Shown here: positions 9,037-17,298 of the stretch, piece by piece
Layout: each line of letters begins with the position of its first letter
Numbering within the stretch: the first letter of the stretch is position 1
Notes under the pieces: model-generated
The model's input: the letters and a program-made list of their open reading frames with translations, nothing else
Database searches by the model: none
Told to the model about the DNA's origin: nothing
NCBI GenBank assembly: GCA_903858975.1
Contig: CAIOKW010000037.1
Span: forward strand, 1 to 42,137
Direction of reading: 5' to 3'
DNA: 42,137 nt
Source: Oligoflexia bacterium
GTDB taxonomy: Bacteria > Bdellovibrionota > UBA1018 > CAIMNF01
Translations under genes and position numbers: made by a program

Positions 9037-11133
9037 ATGCATCAGGTGTCGGTACAGGAAAAGAAATTTCAGATCATCGGTATGACGTGCGCTTCATGCG
9101 TGAATCACGTGGAACGCGCCCTTCGGGAAATCCCAGGGGTGGATGAAGCAGTGGTCAATCTCGCGACAGAACGTGCTCGGATTCACTCCCATCAAGAAAT
9201 CAGCGATGAAAGCATCAAGAGAGCAATCGAGGCCGCAGGATATCACGTACGCTTTGGTGCAAAGCTAGATCCTGCAATCATTGCTGAATCCGAAAAGCGT
9301 GCGCTTTTCCTAGCGGGTATGCTTGGACTTCCCTTGGTGCTCATGATTCACCTTCCATTCTGGGTCGAGCTCATACTAGCATCCTTGATTCAGTTTTGGT
9401 TTGGTCGAGGATTCTATCGAGGGGCATTTCATGCGCTCAGGAATCGTGTTGGAAACATGGATCTCCTGATTGCGCTTGGAACAAGTGCAGCCTTTGCGCT
9501 GAGTTTTTTTGTGTCACACCCTTATTTTGAAAGCTCTGCGATGATCATTATTCTCGTAAGACTGGGAAAGTATCTGGAGCTCAGGGCAAAGATGAGAACG
9601 ACAGAAAGTCTAAAGGCACTCGAAAAGCTACAGGCAACTACAGCTCGCGTTCGTTTTGGTGATCAGACTTTTGAAATGCCCATTAGCGGAATCAAGCGAG
9701 GGGATCTGATACTGATTTTGCCCGGGGAACGAGTACCTCTGGATGGAGTGGTGATCGAAGGGGAGACCGAGCTTGATGAATCTTTTTTGACCGGAGAAAG
9801 TGCACTGATCGGGAAGCGCCCGGGCGACCGAGTTTCGGGAGGCTCGCTGAATACCACCGGTGCCTTCACGATCAAAGTTCTTGCGCTTGGCGCTGATACC
9901 TTACTTTCCAAAATGATCCGCCTGATTGAGGACGCCCAAGATAAGAAAGCGCCGATTCAAAAGCTCGTAGACCGAGTGAGCGCGTATTTCGTTCCCATTG
10001 TACTCATCATCGCCGCAGCGACGCTCCTTCTCTACGGGATTTTTCATGGGTTTCATGAGGAGGCGTTCTTAAGAAGTATTTCCGTTTTAGTCATCGCCTG
10101 TCCGTGTGCACTGGGACTGGCAACCCCGACCGCATTGATGGTTGGAACTGGCCTTGCAGCCAAGCACGGCATCTTGATCCGTGATGCTGAAGCGCTGGAG
10201 CGGGTTCACGCATTGACTGCAATGGGTTTAGATAAAACGGGAACCCTGACCTACGGGAAACCTAAATTAACAGAAATCATTTCTAGTGACTCTGAACAGG
10301 CGCTACGAATGGCTCTAGCGCTTCAACAAGGCAGTGAGCATCCGCTTGCGAGCGCAATCTTAAAAGCCTGCGAATTAAAATCGATCAAAGCCCCCGCCGC
10401 AAAGGATCTCAGGTCTATTCCGGGTAAGGGAATAGAGGGTTCAGTTGATGGAGTCCTTTATAAAATGGGATCCGCGCGCTTGCTGAAGGAGCTCCATCTT
10501 GAAATCCCAGTGTCGCCCGGCGATTTGACTACCGCCTACCTGGTCGACTGGAGTGCAAAGAAAATTCTAGCAAGCTTCCTTTTTGAGGATGAGGTGAAGG
10601 AGACGGCACGTGCCTTTTTAGATGGAATCAGAGCCCTTGGAATCAAGCCGATCTTGATGACCGGGGATCGCACTGAAGTCGCGAAGCGAGTTGCCGATCA
10701 GCTTCAACTTGAAACTTACTATGGGAACCTTTTGCCGGAAGAAAAGGCAGAGAAGCTGGAAGAACTTCAAGGGAAAGGTGAAATCGTCGCAATGCTGGGC
10801 GATGGGGTGAATGATGCTCCCGCTTTAACGATCGCTGATATTGGAATTGCATTATCCACAGGTACCGATGTGGCCATGCAAACGGCCGGTATCACCTTGT
10901 TTGGGGGTGACCCCAACAAAGCACTCGAGGCCATTCAGATATCACGTAAAACTTATGACAAAATCAGACAGAACTTAATCTGGGCGTTTGTGTATAACGT
11001 GATTGGTATACCCTTAGCGGCCTTTGGTCTCTTAAGTCCGATGTTAGCTGGAAGTGCAATGGCCTTAAGTAGTGTGAGTGTGGTGTCGAACTCATTATTG
11101 CTGGGAAGATTTAAAATTTCGAAGGAGAAATAA
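9037..11133 (+). CDS. copA: Copper-translocating P1B-type ATPase
   Basis: Inner-membrane Cu(I) exporter driven by ATP. The 698-residue product has one N-terminal metal-binding domain with GMTCASC (C18, C21), then membrane helices, the actuator segment LTGES, and the ion-binding C355-P-C357 in ACPCALGLATPTALM. It also has the phosphorylation motif DKTGTLT (D399), SEHPLA of the nucleotide-binding domain and GDGVNDAP (D589). Two helices close the protein. CPC with a YN...MALSSVSVVSNSL ending is diagnostic of Cu(I) pumps. It is 1 nt after the DUF72-like gene and 3 nt before the methyltransferase gene. No CueR/CsoR regulator or copper chaperone is seen nearby. Confidence 0.93.
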   Translation: MHQVSVQEKKFQIIGMTCASCVNHVERALREIPGVDEAVVNLATERARIHSHQEISDESIKRAIEAAGYHVRFGAKLDPAIIAESEKRALFLAGMLGLPLVLMIHLPFWVELILASLIQFWFGRGFYRGAFHALRNRVGNMDLLIALGTSAAFALSFFVSHPYFESSAMIIILVRLGKYLELRAKMRTTESLKALEKLQATTARVRFGDQTFEMPISGIKRGDLILILPGERVPLDGVVIEGETELDESFLTGESALIGKRPGDRVSGGSLNTTGAFTIKVLALGADTLLSKMIRLIEDAQDKKAPIQKLVDRVSAYFVPIVLIIAAATLLLYGIFHGFHEEAFLRSISVLVIACPCALGLATPTALMVGTGLAAKHGILIRDAEALERVHALTAMGLDKTGTLTYGKPKLTEIISSDSEQALRMALALQQGSEHPLASAILKACELKSIKAPAAKDLRSIPGKGIEGSVDGVLYKMGSARLLKELHLEIPVSPGDLTTAYLVDWSAKKILASFLFEDEVKETARAFLDGIRALGIKPILMTGDRTEVAKRVADQLQLETYYGNLLPEEKAEKLEELQGKGEIVAMLGDGVNDAPALTIADIGIALSTGTDVAMQTAGITLFGGDPNKALEAIQISRKTYDKIRQNLIWAFVYNVIGIPLAAFGLLSPMLAGSAMALSSVSVVSNSLLLGRFKISKEK

Positions 11134-11136
11134 CAG

Positions 11137-12246
11137 ATGTTGAAATCAACTTTGCCCCGCCTCTGCTGTCCGCAGCTTCATCGAGAAAAGCAGTGCTTAG
11201 GCGCACTTCAGATCAAAGACGAAAGCGCTCCAGATGAGATTACCTATGGCACCCTTCTTTGTTCTGTTTGCGAAAGCGAATACCCCATCTTTGAGGGTGT
11301 TGCGATTTTGGTTCCAGATGTACGGGCCTATTTACTCACTCATGTGAAGGGAATATCGAAGTTCGTCGCCGATGAACACATTCCCTTAGAGTATTTAGAG
11401 GATTATCAAGACTACCGAAACGAAATTGAAGAAGAGCACATTGAAGAGGATCTCGAGTCTGACCGAGTGAATGCGCTTTACTTAATGAATCATTATCTGA
11501 GTGTATCAGGTGCCGAAACTCAGTGGTGGAAGAGTGTTCCCGAGTCAGAGAGTCCTTTGATCACCGAACTCATTGAAAAATATTGGGATCATGGCCCCCT
11601 ATCAGTGGTACCGGCTTGGGTTCCAGAACACTCAGCAGTGATTGAGTTGGGATGTGGTGTCGGCGGATTGTATCGGAAGTTAAAAAAGCACAGCGATTTT
11701 TACCTCGGAGTCGATAGTTCTTTCCAGAGTATCCTGATCGCCCGACACCTCAATTTAGGAACCCCTTATCGAGGGGAGCTTCGCTATCCCGGAGATCTTT
11801 TGTATGGAAATCTTTCTCAAAAAATGGAAGTGAGTATTGAGTCGGGCGGCCAGCGTGAAGGAAAGCTGCAGGTGGATTTCGTAGTCGGTGAGATTGATGC
11901 GGTTCCCGCAATTCATGGCGGATTTGATGTCTCTATTTCATTAAATGCCATTGATATGCTGGATGAACCGAAGCGCCTACCGGAAGCCCAGGCGAGAGTC
12001 ATAAAATCAGGCGGACTCTGTATTCAAAGCGGACCTTATATTTGGCACGAAAAAATTGCACGCGGGCTTCGTGGTCGGGCACCTCGAGACACGAAAGATT
12101 CAGCTTCCGTGGTGGAATGGCTTTATCGAAAATCAGGCTTTAAAATTGAAGATAGTGAAAGACACATCCCTTGGTTGTTTTTTAAGCACTTAAGGCAAAT
12201 CGAGATTTACTCCGTCCATGCCTTTGTTGCAAAGAAAGAAACTTAG
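11137..12246 (+). CDS. SAM-dependent methyltransferase with N-terminal zinc-ribbon-like segment
   Basis: A 369-residue cytosolic protein. Residues 8-60 form a Trm112-like cysteine cluster (two adjacent Cys near position 10, and CSVC near 45), followed by the typical EYPIFEGVAILVPD strand pair. The SAM-binding motif I is VIELGCGVGG near residue 168, with an acidic end of strand 2 in YLGVDSS. The helical, acidic linker between the two parts (about 75-130) is unusual. The substrate is unknown; a Trm112-like piece fused to a methyltransferase is common among small-molecule and RNA methyltransferases of unassigned function. The gene follows copA by 3 nt and its stop overlaps the convergent flavoprotein gene by 4 nt. 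Confidence 0.8.
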   Translation: MLKSTLPRLCCPQLHREKQCLGALQIKDESAPDEITYGTLLCSVCESEYPIFEGVAILVPDVRAYLLTHVKGISKFVADEHIPLEYLEDYQDYRNEIEEEHIEEDLESDRVNALYLMNHYLSVSGAETQWWKSVPESESPLITELIEKYWDHGPLSVVPAWVPEHSAVIELGCGVGGLYRKLKKHSDFYLGVDSSFQSILIARHLNLGTPYRGELRYPGDLLYGNLSQKMEVSIESGGQREGKLQVDFVVGEIDAVPAIHGGFDVSISLNAIDMLDEPKRLPEAQARVIKSGGLCIQSGPYIWHEKIARGLRGRAPRDTKDSASVVEWLYRKSGFKIEDSERHIPWLFFKHLRQIEIYSVHAFVAKKET

Positions 12247-13442
12247 ACGACTTCACCCGCCGCAGCCCCTGAGGCCCAAGCCCATTGGAAGTTATAGCCC
12301 CCAAGCCAGCCCGTCACATCCACGACCTCGCCAATAAAATAGAGGCCGGGAACCTTTTTCGCTTCCATAGTTTTTGAAGAAAGTTCGTTCGTATCCACAC
12401 CACCGCGAGTGACCTCGGCTTTCGAGTAACCGACGGTGTCTTTCGGAATAAAAGTCCAGGCTTTCAGTGTTTCACAGAACACTTTGAGTTCTTTTTCCGA
12501 AACATCGGGAAGGGGCCTTGGATCGTTGAAATAGAGCTCACAAAAACGCTCAGCAAGCCTCGAAGGGAGAACCTCACTGAGAAGATTTTTCACAAGAGAT
12601 TTGTTTCCGGCCTTTTTCTTCTGAAGAAACCAATCAAAAATATCGGTATGGGGAGTAGTATCAACGACCACATTGTCTCCGGTGTGCCAGTGGAGTGATG
12701 CCTGAAGGGTAGCGGGTCCGCTTAGCCCTGCGTGGGTGAAGAGAATGGCCTCGTGAAAGGTAATTCCATTACAGGTAATTTTTGCATCAAACGCAACTCC
12801 CGCAAGTCCATCAAAGCGTCTCGCGTCCTGATCACTTAAGATGAAGCCATCGAGTGCAGCCGCTCGGTCAATGAGCTTTAATCCAAACTGTTTCGCAACC
12901 ACATAGCCAAATCCGCTTGCACCAATTTTCGGAATCGAAAGGCCGCCGCAGGCGATGACGAGTGAATCACAGGTGTGCTCCCCGAGTGAGGTTTTCACTC
13001 GAAACCGTGGGGACTCAGAATCACCCGCTAACTTTTCGATCGCTCGAATTTCGGTATGGAGCTGAAACTCCGCATTCACTTTCTCGCATTCATTTTGGAG
13101 CATGTTCACGATTTCTTGCGCGCTAAAATCACAAAACTGTTGGCCGAGTTTTTTTTCATGGAAACGGATCCCGTGTTCACGAACGAGCTCAATAAAGTCA
13201 GAGGGTGTATAGCGGGCGAGCGCCGACTTAGCAAAGTGGGGATTTTGGGACACGTAATTATTGGGTCCCGCACCCGTATTGGTGAAATTGCAACGCCCGC
13301 CACCAGAGATCAGGATTTTACCGCCGATTTTTTTGGCATGATCTAGCAAAAGGACTTGGCGCCCACGACGCCCCGCTTGAATGGCGCACATCATTCCTGC
13401 GCCGCCTGCCCCAATAATAATGACTTCTGAATGCTTTAACAT
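12243..13442 (-). CDS. HI0933/YhiN-family FAD-dependent oxidoreductase
   Basis: Soluble flavoprotein, about 399 residues. It shows the N-terminal dinucleotide fold IIIGAGGAGMM, the family hallmark KILISGGGRCNFTN, the Cys/His region QQFCDFSAQE, and the C-terminal signature TRGGVDTNELSSKTMEAK followed by GLYFIGEVVDVTGWLGGYN. The family (HI0933, YhiN, BaiN) has no well-established physiological substrate in most bacteria. The start at the ATG (MLKHSEV) is preferred over a GTG 9 nt upstream because GAGGGG lies just before it. It converges on the methyltransferase gene with overlapping stops. Confidence 0.92.
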   Translation of the reverse strand: MLKHSEVIIIGAGGAGMMCAIQAGRRGRQVLLLDHAKKIGGKILISGGGRCNFTNTGAGPNNYVSQNPHFAKSALARYTPSDFIELVREHGIRFHEKKLGQQFCDFSAQEIVNMLQNECEKVNAEFQLHTEIRAIEKLAGDSESPRFRVKTSLGEHTCDSLVIACGGLSIPKIGASGFGYVVAKQFGLKLIDRAAALDGFILSDQDARRFDGLAGVAFDAKITCNGITFHEAILFTHAGLSGPATLQASLHWHTGDNVVVDTTPHTDIFDWFLQKKKAGNKSLVKNLLSEVLPSRLAERFCELYFNDPRPLPDVSEKELKVFCETLKAWTFIPKDTVGYSKAEVTRGGVDTNELSSKTMEAKKVPGLYFIGEVVDVTGWLGGYNFQWAWASGAAAGEVV

Positions 13443-13451
13443 GCCCCTCAC

Positions 13452-13733
13452 TTTAAGGCCTAGTCAGTCTCTCGGCAATCTTAAAGCGAGAATGGGACAA
13501 GGGGCGCTTCCCCTTTGGGATCCTTTGTCTCGTGTCCCGGCTCGAAAGAGTAGAAGTCTTCCTCATTGCCGATGGGGCCACGAAAATCTTGGCCTCCTAT
13601 TTGCAATTCATTCAAACGGGTAACACGAGTTTCAAGAGGCGCGGTCGGGGACGCCCAATCCTATCCTATCCCTACGTTCTCTCCCGCGCTTCTTGAAACC
13701 GGCCCTTTCTTTTTTCAGCAAGAGGGTAGTGCA
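13452..13733 (+). promoter_or_regulatory. Leader region of the exopolysaccharide operon with long inverted repeat
   Basis: 282 bp between the divergent flavoprotein and glycosyltransferase genes. The frame of the glycosyltransferase stays open through part of it, but the translation there is not protein-like. It contains a 16-bp inverted repeat (gtttcaagaggcgcgg at 13629-13644 and ccgcgcttcttgaaac at 13684-13699, one mismatch) around a 39-nt loop, ending 34 nt before the start codon, and a smaller hairpin ggcca/tggcc near 13577-13594. This could be a leader hairpin or a protein-binding site. I see no match to the c-di-GMP riboswitch cores. Confidence 0.5.
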
Positions 13734-15149
13734 TTGTTTGAGTTATTATTTTTCAGTATTGGGGTCTTGTTTTTACTGGGCTCTGTGGATGACCTCTTGA
13801 TTGATATCGCACACTTCTTTCATGGGATTAAGCCGATCAAAATCTCATCCCTTCAATGGGCGGTCTGGCGGGCTCAAGCCGAGAAGCCGATCGCGATCAT
13901 GATTCCAGCATGGCAGGAGTCCTCCGTTTTGAGGGCTATGGTCAGAACGAACCTTGCGCGCATTCAGTATCACAATTACCGATGGTTCATTGGAGTGTAT
14001 CCCAATGATTCAGAGACGCTCGAGATTGCTAAATCACTCTCTGAAGAATACCCAGACAAAGTAGTCATGGTGGTTACTGACCGTCCCGGTCCCACCTCAA
14101 AAGCGCACTGTCTGAATTGCATCATGCGAGTAATTCAAGGAATGGTAAAAATTGCGCAAAAAGAAGGGAGCGGTTGGATCCCACACTATGTTGCCATTCA
14201 TGATGCAGAGGACGTCATTCATCCAGACGCATTTACGGTGATCAATGGGCAAGCGGATGATCTTGATTTTATCCAGGTGCCGATCTTTTCATTGCCAGTT
14301 CCCGCGCGCGATTGGGTTTCGGGCACTTACCTCGATGAGTTTGCAGAGATTCACCTGAAAGAGGTTCCGGTTCGGAAGGTTCTCAATATGCCCATCCCCA
14401 GTGCGGGGGTAGGAACCTTTTTTTCACTCGATCTGCTATTTAAAATGGGCGAGCGATTTCACTATTGGTTTGATGAGGAGAATCTGACGGAGGATTATGA
14501 AATTTCCCTCCGTATTGCTCGACTCGGGGGCAAACAGGATTTTCTTCTCTATTTAGATGAAGAAAATCAGATGATTGCAACTCGTGAATATTTCCCTCAC
14601 GAACTGGGTCGATCGATCCGACAAAAGACGAGATGGACGACTGGCATTGGACTTCAGACGATGTCGAAATGGCGCGGGTATGGAAGTTTTGCGAATGCCA
14701 GGCACAGTTATCGGGACCTTGTGACCGCTTATGCGATTGCTCGCGATCGTAAGGCGCTTTGGGCGAATCCCAGTGTGATGTTTGCCTGGTTTGTGATGAC
14801 TTTGTTCTTATTGTCTATCTTCCTGCACGCTCAAGGGAGCGCATCGGGGTGGAAGCATCCAAATTGGATCCTGACCTTACTTACGGCAAATTTTGTCTTG
14901 TTTGGATTTCGGATGTTTCAGCGGGCACGCTTCTGCGCTCAAATCTATGGAAAAACACACGGTGTCCTTGCGATTCCTCGAGTAGCGCTTTCCACCTATA
15001 TCAATGGTGTGGCCTGTATTCGCGCGCTCCTTCAGTACTTTGGCGCTGCTAAGACCCAGCAGCAAGGAAAAATAGCCTGGGATAAGACCGACCATCGCTT
15101 TCCAGATTTATTGCCTCCTCAAGAAAAAAAGGTGGAGGGAGTTCATTGA
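13734..15149 (+). CDS. NfrB-like membrane glycosyltransferase, GT2 family
   Basis: Processive-type inner-membrane glycosyltransferase expected to polymerise a sugar nucleotide and push the chain across the membrane. From the TTG start chosen here (AAGAGGG seven nt upstream; membrane helix begins at once) it is 471 residues. It has an N-terminal hydrophobic helix, the GT-A start PIAIMIPAWQE, the D-x-D-like HDAEDVIHPD (D157-D160), TED at 252-254, and Q297-x-x-R300-W301, the signature of processive GT2 synthases. Two or three C-terminal helices follow. The sequence style (AWQES, HDAEDVIHP) matches NfrB, the synthase of the phage N4 receptor glycan, but the C-terminal c-di-GMP-binding domain of E. 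coli NfrB (about 745 residues) is absent. It heads a plus-strand operon. Confidence 0.82.
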   Translation: MFELLFFSIGVLFLLGSVDDLLIDIAHFFHGIKPIKISSLQWAVWRAQAEKPIAIMIPAWQESSVLRAMVRTNLARIQYHNYRWFIGVYPNDSETLEIAKSLSEEYPDKVVMVVTDRPGPTSKAHCLNCIMRVIQGMVKIAQKEGSGWIPHYVAIHDAEDVIHPDAFTVINGQADDLDFIQVPIFSLPVPARDWVSGTYLDEFAEIHLKEVPVRKVLNMPIPSAGVGTFFSLDLLFKMGERFHYWFDEENLTEDYEISLRIARLGGKQDFLLYLDEENQMIATREYFPHELGRSIRQKTRWTTGIGLQTMSKWRGYGSFANARHSYRDLVTAYAIARDRKALWANPSVMFAWFVMTLFLLSIFLHAQGSASGWKHPNWILTLLTANFVLFGFRMFQRARFCAQIYGKTHGVLAIPRVALSTYINGVACIRALLQYFGAAKTQQQGKIAWDKTDHRFPDLLPPQEKKVEGVH

Positions 15150-16213
15150 TGAAAGCGCTAGGGGATATGGGATTGTGGTTTGCATTTCTTTTATTGTTTC
15201 CACTTGTATCTCAATCAAAAGAACTCATTAAGGGGCGGGTCACTTTTGTGGACCAATGTACGGGTGAACCGAGCTCATTCACCACACCCAATGGCACTAC
15301 GCTACGACTTGACTTATTTGATCTCAATATCACACAGTCACTTCACATTCATGTTCACTACCAATTGGCCGGAGCTCCGGCAGATACGACTCGGCAACAT
15401 GCCTATGACTATCAGTACAATTATGATCCCGGCGAGTTTGATCAAAATTTAAAGTTTTTCTTTAAAACTCCCCGAGAGCGCGAACTCAATTCGGTGGAGA
15501 AAATGATTCCGGGCTCTCACATTTGGCAAGCTTCAGTGACTTGGGATCAGGGCACGGGCTTTGGCCAGGGCGTCGACACTCTTTACCGCGCCACCGGTAC
15601 ACCCACACTCTATAAGATGAATTCGGATGTGGTCTGCCACTGGACCTCGAGTCCTGGAATTTCATCCAATTACTATTACAACGCAGACCAACAAAAGATG
15701 ATGGTCCAGAGGGAAGTGAGGGATATCTCCCAAAGTAGCATCAATCATGAACCCGATGCTATGAATCCCCTCACGACTCCACAAAGTATTTATGGAGTCT
15801 CCGGGTTCTACTTTAGCAATCGGGATCATGAGTCCTACCTGAATCAAAACATGATGTTGAATCGCTCCTGGACCCTTTATCAAAACCAGGGCGGGATTTT
15901 TGCGGATCATTTCTATTTTTCACGCATTCGAGCAGAGCGTTTTGAGTGGAGCCCAAATGAGAATGGATGTGGGCAATATCAAAAAGTGGAATCCGGAACC
16001 CTCGATGTGGGGACTCCGGTATCAGAATTTTATTCAGCTCCTCAATCGCTCTCGGGTGATCCCGATGGGATGCTCAATTTTCTTCAGGCCTACATTCCCA
16101 ATCTCGATACCTGTTCAGCACAAGGCTTGTCTCCCCCTAGCTCGATTCCAGATGGAACCTCGTTCCAAAATGAAGCCCTCATTTTCAATTCAGATACCCC
16201 AAAACCTCAGTAA
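15149..16213 (+). CDS. Exported protein of unknown function, exopolysaccharide locus
   Basis: A 354-residue product with a signal peptide (hydrophobic core FAFLLLFPLVS, cleavage likely after QSK near residue 25). The mature part is rich in Tyr, Asn and Gln, with several cysteines and probable beta structure. The ATG overlaps the stop of the synthase as TGATG and follows GGAGGG; a TTG one codon earlier is less likely. No family is recognised. Its place between synthase and deacetylase suggests a periplasmic or outer-membrane role in moving or holding the polymer; this is inference only. Confidence 0.78.
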   Translation: MKALGDMGLWFAFLLLFPLVSQSKELIKGRVTFVDQCTGEPSSFTTPNGTTLRLDLFDLNITQSLHIHVHYQLAGAPADTTRQHAYDYQYNYDPGEFDQNLKFFFKTPRERELNSVEKMIPGSHIWQASVTWDQGTGFGQGVDTLYRATGTPTLYKMNSDVVCHWTSSPGISSNYYYNADQQKMMVQREVRDISQSSINHEPDAMNPLTTPQSIYGVSGFYFSNRDHESYLNQNMMLNRSWTLYQNQGGIFADHFYFSRIRAERFEWSPNENGCGQYQKVESGTLDVGTPVSEFYSAPQSLSGDPDGMLNFLQAYIPNLDTCSAQGLSPPSSIPDGTSFQNEALIFNSDTPKPQ

Positions 16214-16222
16214 GGAGAAACC

Positions 16223-17278
16223 ATGAAAAAATTAGTTCGCGTTACGAAGATCGTATTACTGCTGCTACTCGGAGTCAGTCAGGCGGAAGCGCAGGCACAA
16301 TTAAAATCGAGCATAGCGATCACTGGAGTTACGGTATCTAAACTCAATGCTGCAGATGCAGGAATGAGTGGATACCGGGATTGTCAGAACTTTAAAGGCA
16401 CCAATCAAAACAATACCGTTTGGATCAAACCCAGTATCAGCGGGGGATCGGGGGAGTATGAGCACACGATCATTTGGAGGTTCGGAGCAGGTTATCAAAA
16501 TTATTCCACTGGGGACCAGCAATTTGAGAAGACGATTCCAGATGGAAATTCCTATGGAATTACCATGCCCGCCCTCCGAGAGGATGTTCCTTATGTTCAA
16601 CAGTCAATCTTAGTGCTTTCAAAGGATCTTCACACCGGATTGGTCGTGAATCAGGAGAAGCTTTTCACTGTATCTCGAAATGTCATTTTGGCACCCACAG
16701 AAGATGTTAAACTTGCAGACCAAAACTGTTATCAGCGTTATCCCGCATTTGAGTCGATGATTGGCGTACTTTCAAATGGTAGCACGAACTCGAGTAATCT
16801 CGTCATTAAGCAGGGGATCGATCATCTTTGGAATAATACGAGCGGAAGTTCGTGGGGATTCTATGTGTCGCCCTTATCTTTTATTTCGGTGGCTGGATTG
16901 TCACTCGGAAATCTTTTGAGTCTCAATCGAAATTACTTTACCAGTCTTTCAAAGCAGACGAGTGAAACGGTGGAAGTGAGTACGGACTATCAACTCTCTC
17001 CGGGTGATTACATGCAGATTTACACTCAGAAAACTCGTTATGTAAATAACTACGACGCGACCATGATTGATGCCTGTGGCGGCACCCAAAAATTCCCGGG
17101 AGCCTACAAAATGCAGTGGTGGGGATTTGCGTATCACGCGCTCCCGATTAACCCCTTTGATCCATCAAAACCAAATCCGAACAACATTGGAGCTAGACCG
17201 GTGAATACGTGCCCGGCCGAACTCTCTGCCGGCATGGATCAAGTGGAAGCCTTGCCCTTTTATCAAACTAACCTTTAA
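16223..17278 (+). CDS. Exported protein of unknown function, exopolysaccharide locus
   Basis: 351 residues with a clear signal peptide (KKLVRVTKIVLLLLLGVSQAEAQA, shown here in part; cleavage near residue 24). A strong AAGGAG lies 5 nt before the ATG. The mature protein starts with a segment like an immunoglobulin-type or sugar-binding beta domain (SGGSGEYEHTIIWRFGAG), is rich in Asn/Ser/Tyr and has four cysteines, two of them close to the end (CGGT, CPAE). It follows the previous exported protein by 9 nt and precedes the deacetylase by 20 nt. No homologue is recognised; it may be a secreted partner of the polysaccharide machinery. Confidence 0.78.
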   Translation: MKKLVRVTKIVLLLLLGVSQAEAQAQLKSSIAITGVTVSKLNAADAGMSGYRDCQNFKGTNQNNTVWIKPSISGGSGEYEHTIIWRFGAGYQNYSTGDQQFEKTIPDGNSYGITMPALREDVPYVQQSILVLSKDLHTGLVVNQEKLFTVSRNVILAPTEDVKLADQNCYQRYPAFESMIGVLSNGSTNSSNLVIKQGIDHLWNNTSGSSWGFYVSPLSFISVAGLSLGNLLSLNRNYFTSLSKQTSETVEVSTDYQLSPGDYMQIYTQKTRYVNNYDATMIDACGGTQKFPGAYKMQWWGFAYHALPINPFDPSKPNPNNIGARPVNTCPAELSAGMDQVEALPFYQTNL

Positions 17279-17298
17279 TCACAGATCAGGTAAAAATA

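Noticed and set aside
13452..13733. c-di-GMP riboswitch upstream of the NfrB-like gene
   Set aside because: None of the conserved cores is present; only simple inverted repeats are seen.
13566..13733. Longer N-terminus of the glycosyltransferase
   Set aside because: The 56 extra residues are not protein-like, overlap the inverted repeat, and a TTG with AAGAGGG at 7 nt sits right before the first membrane helix.
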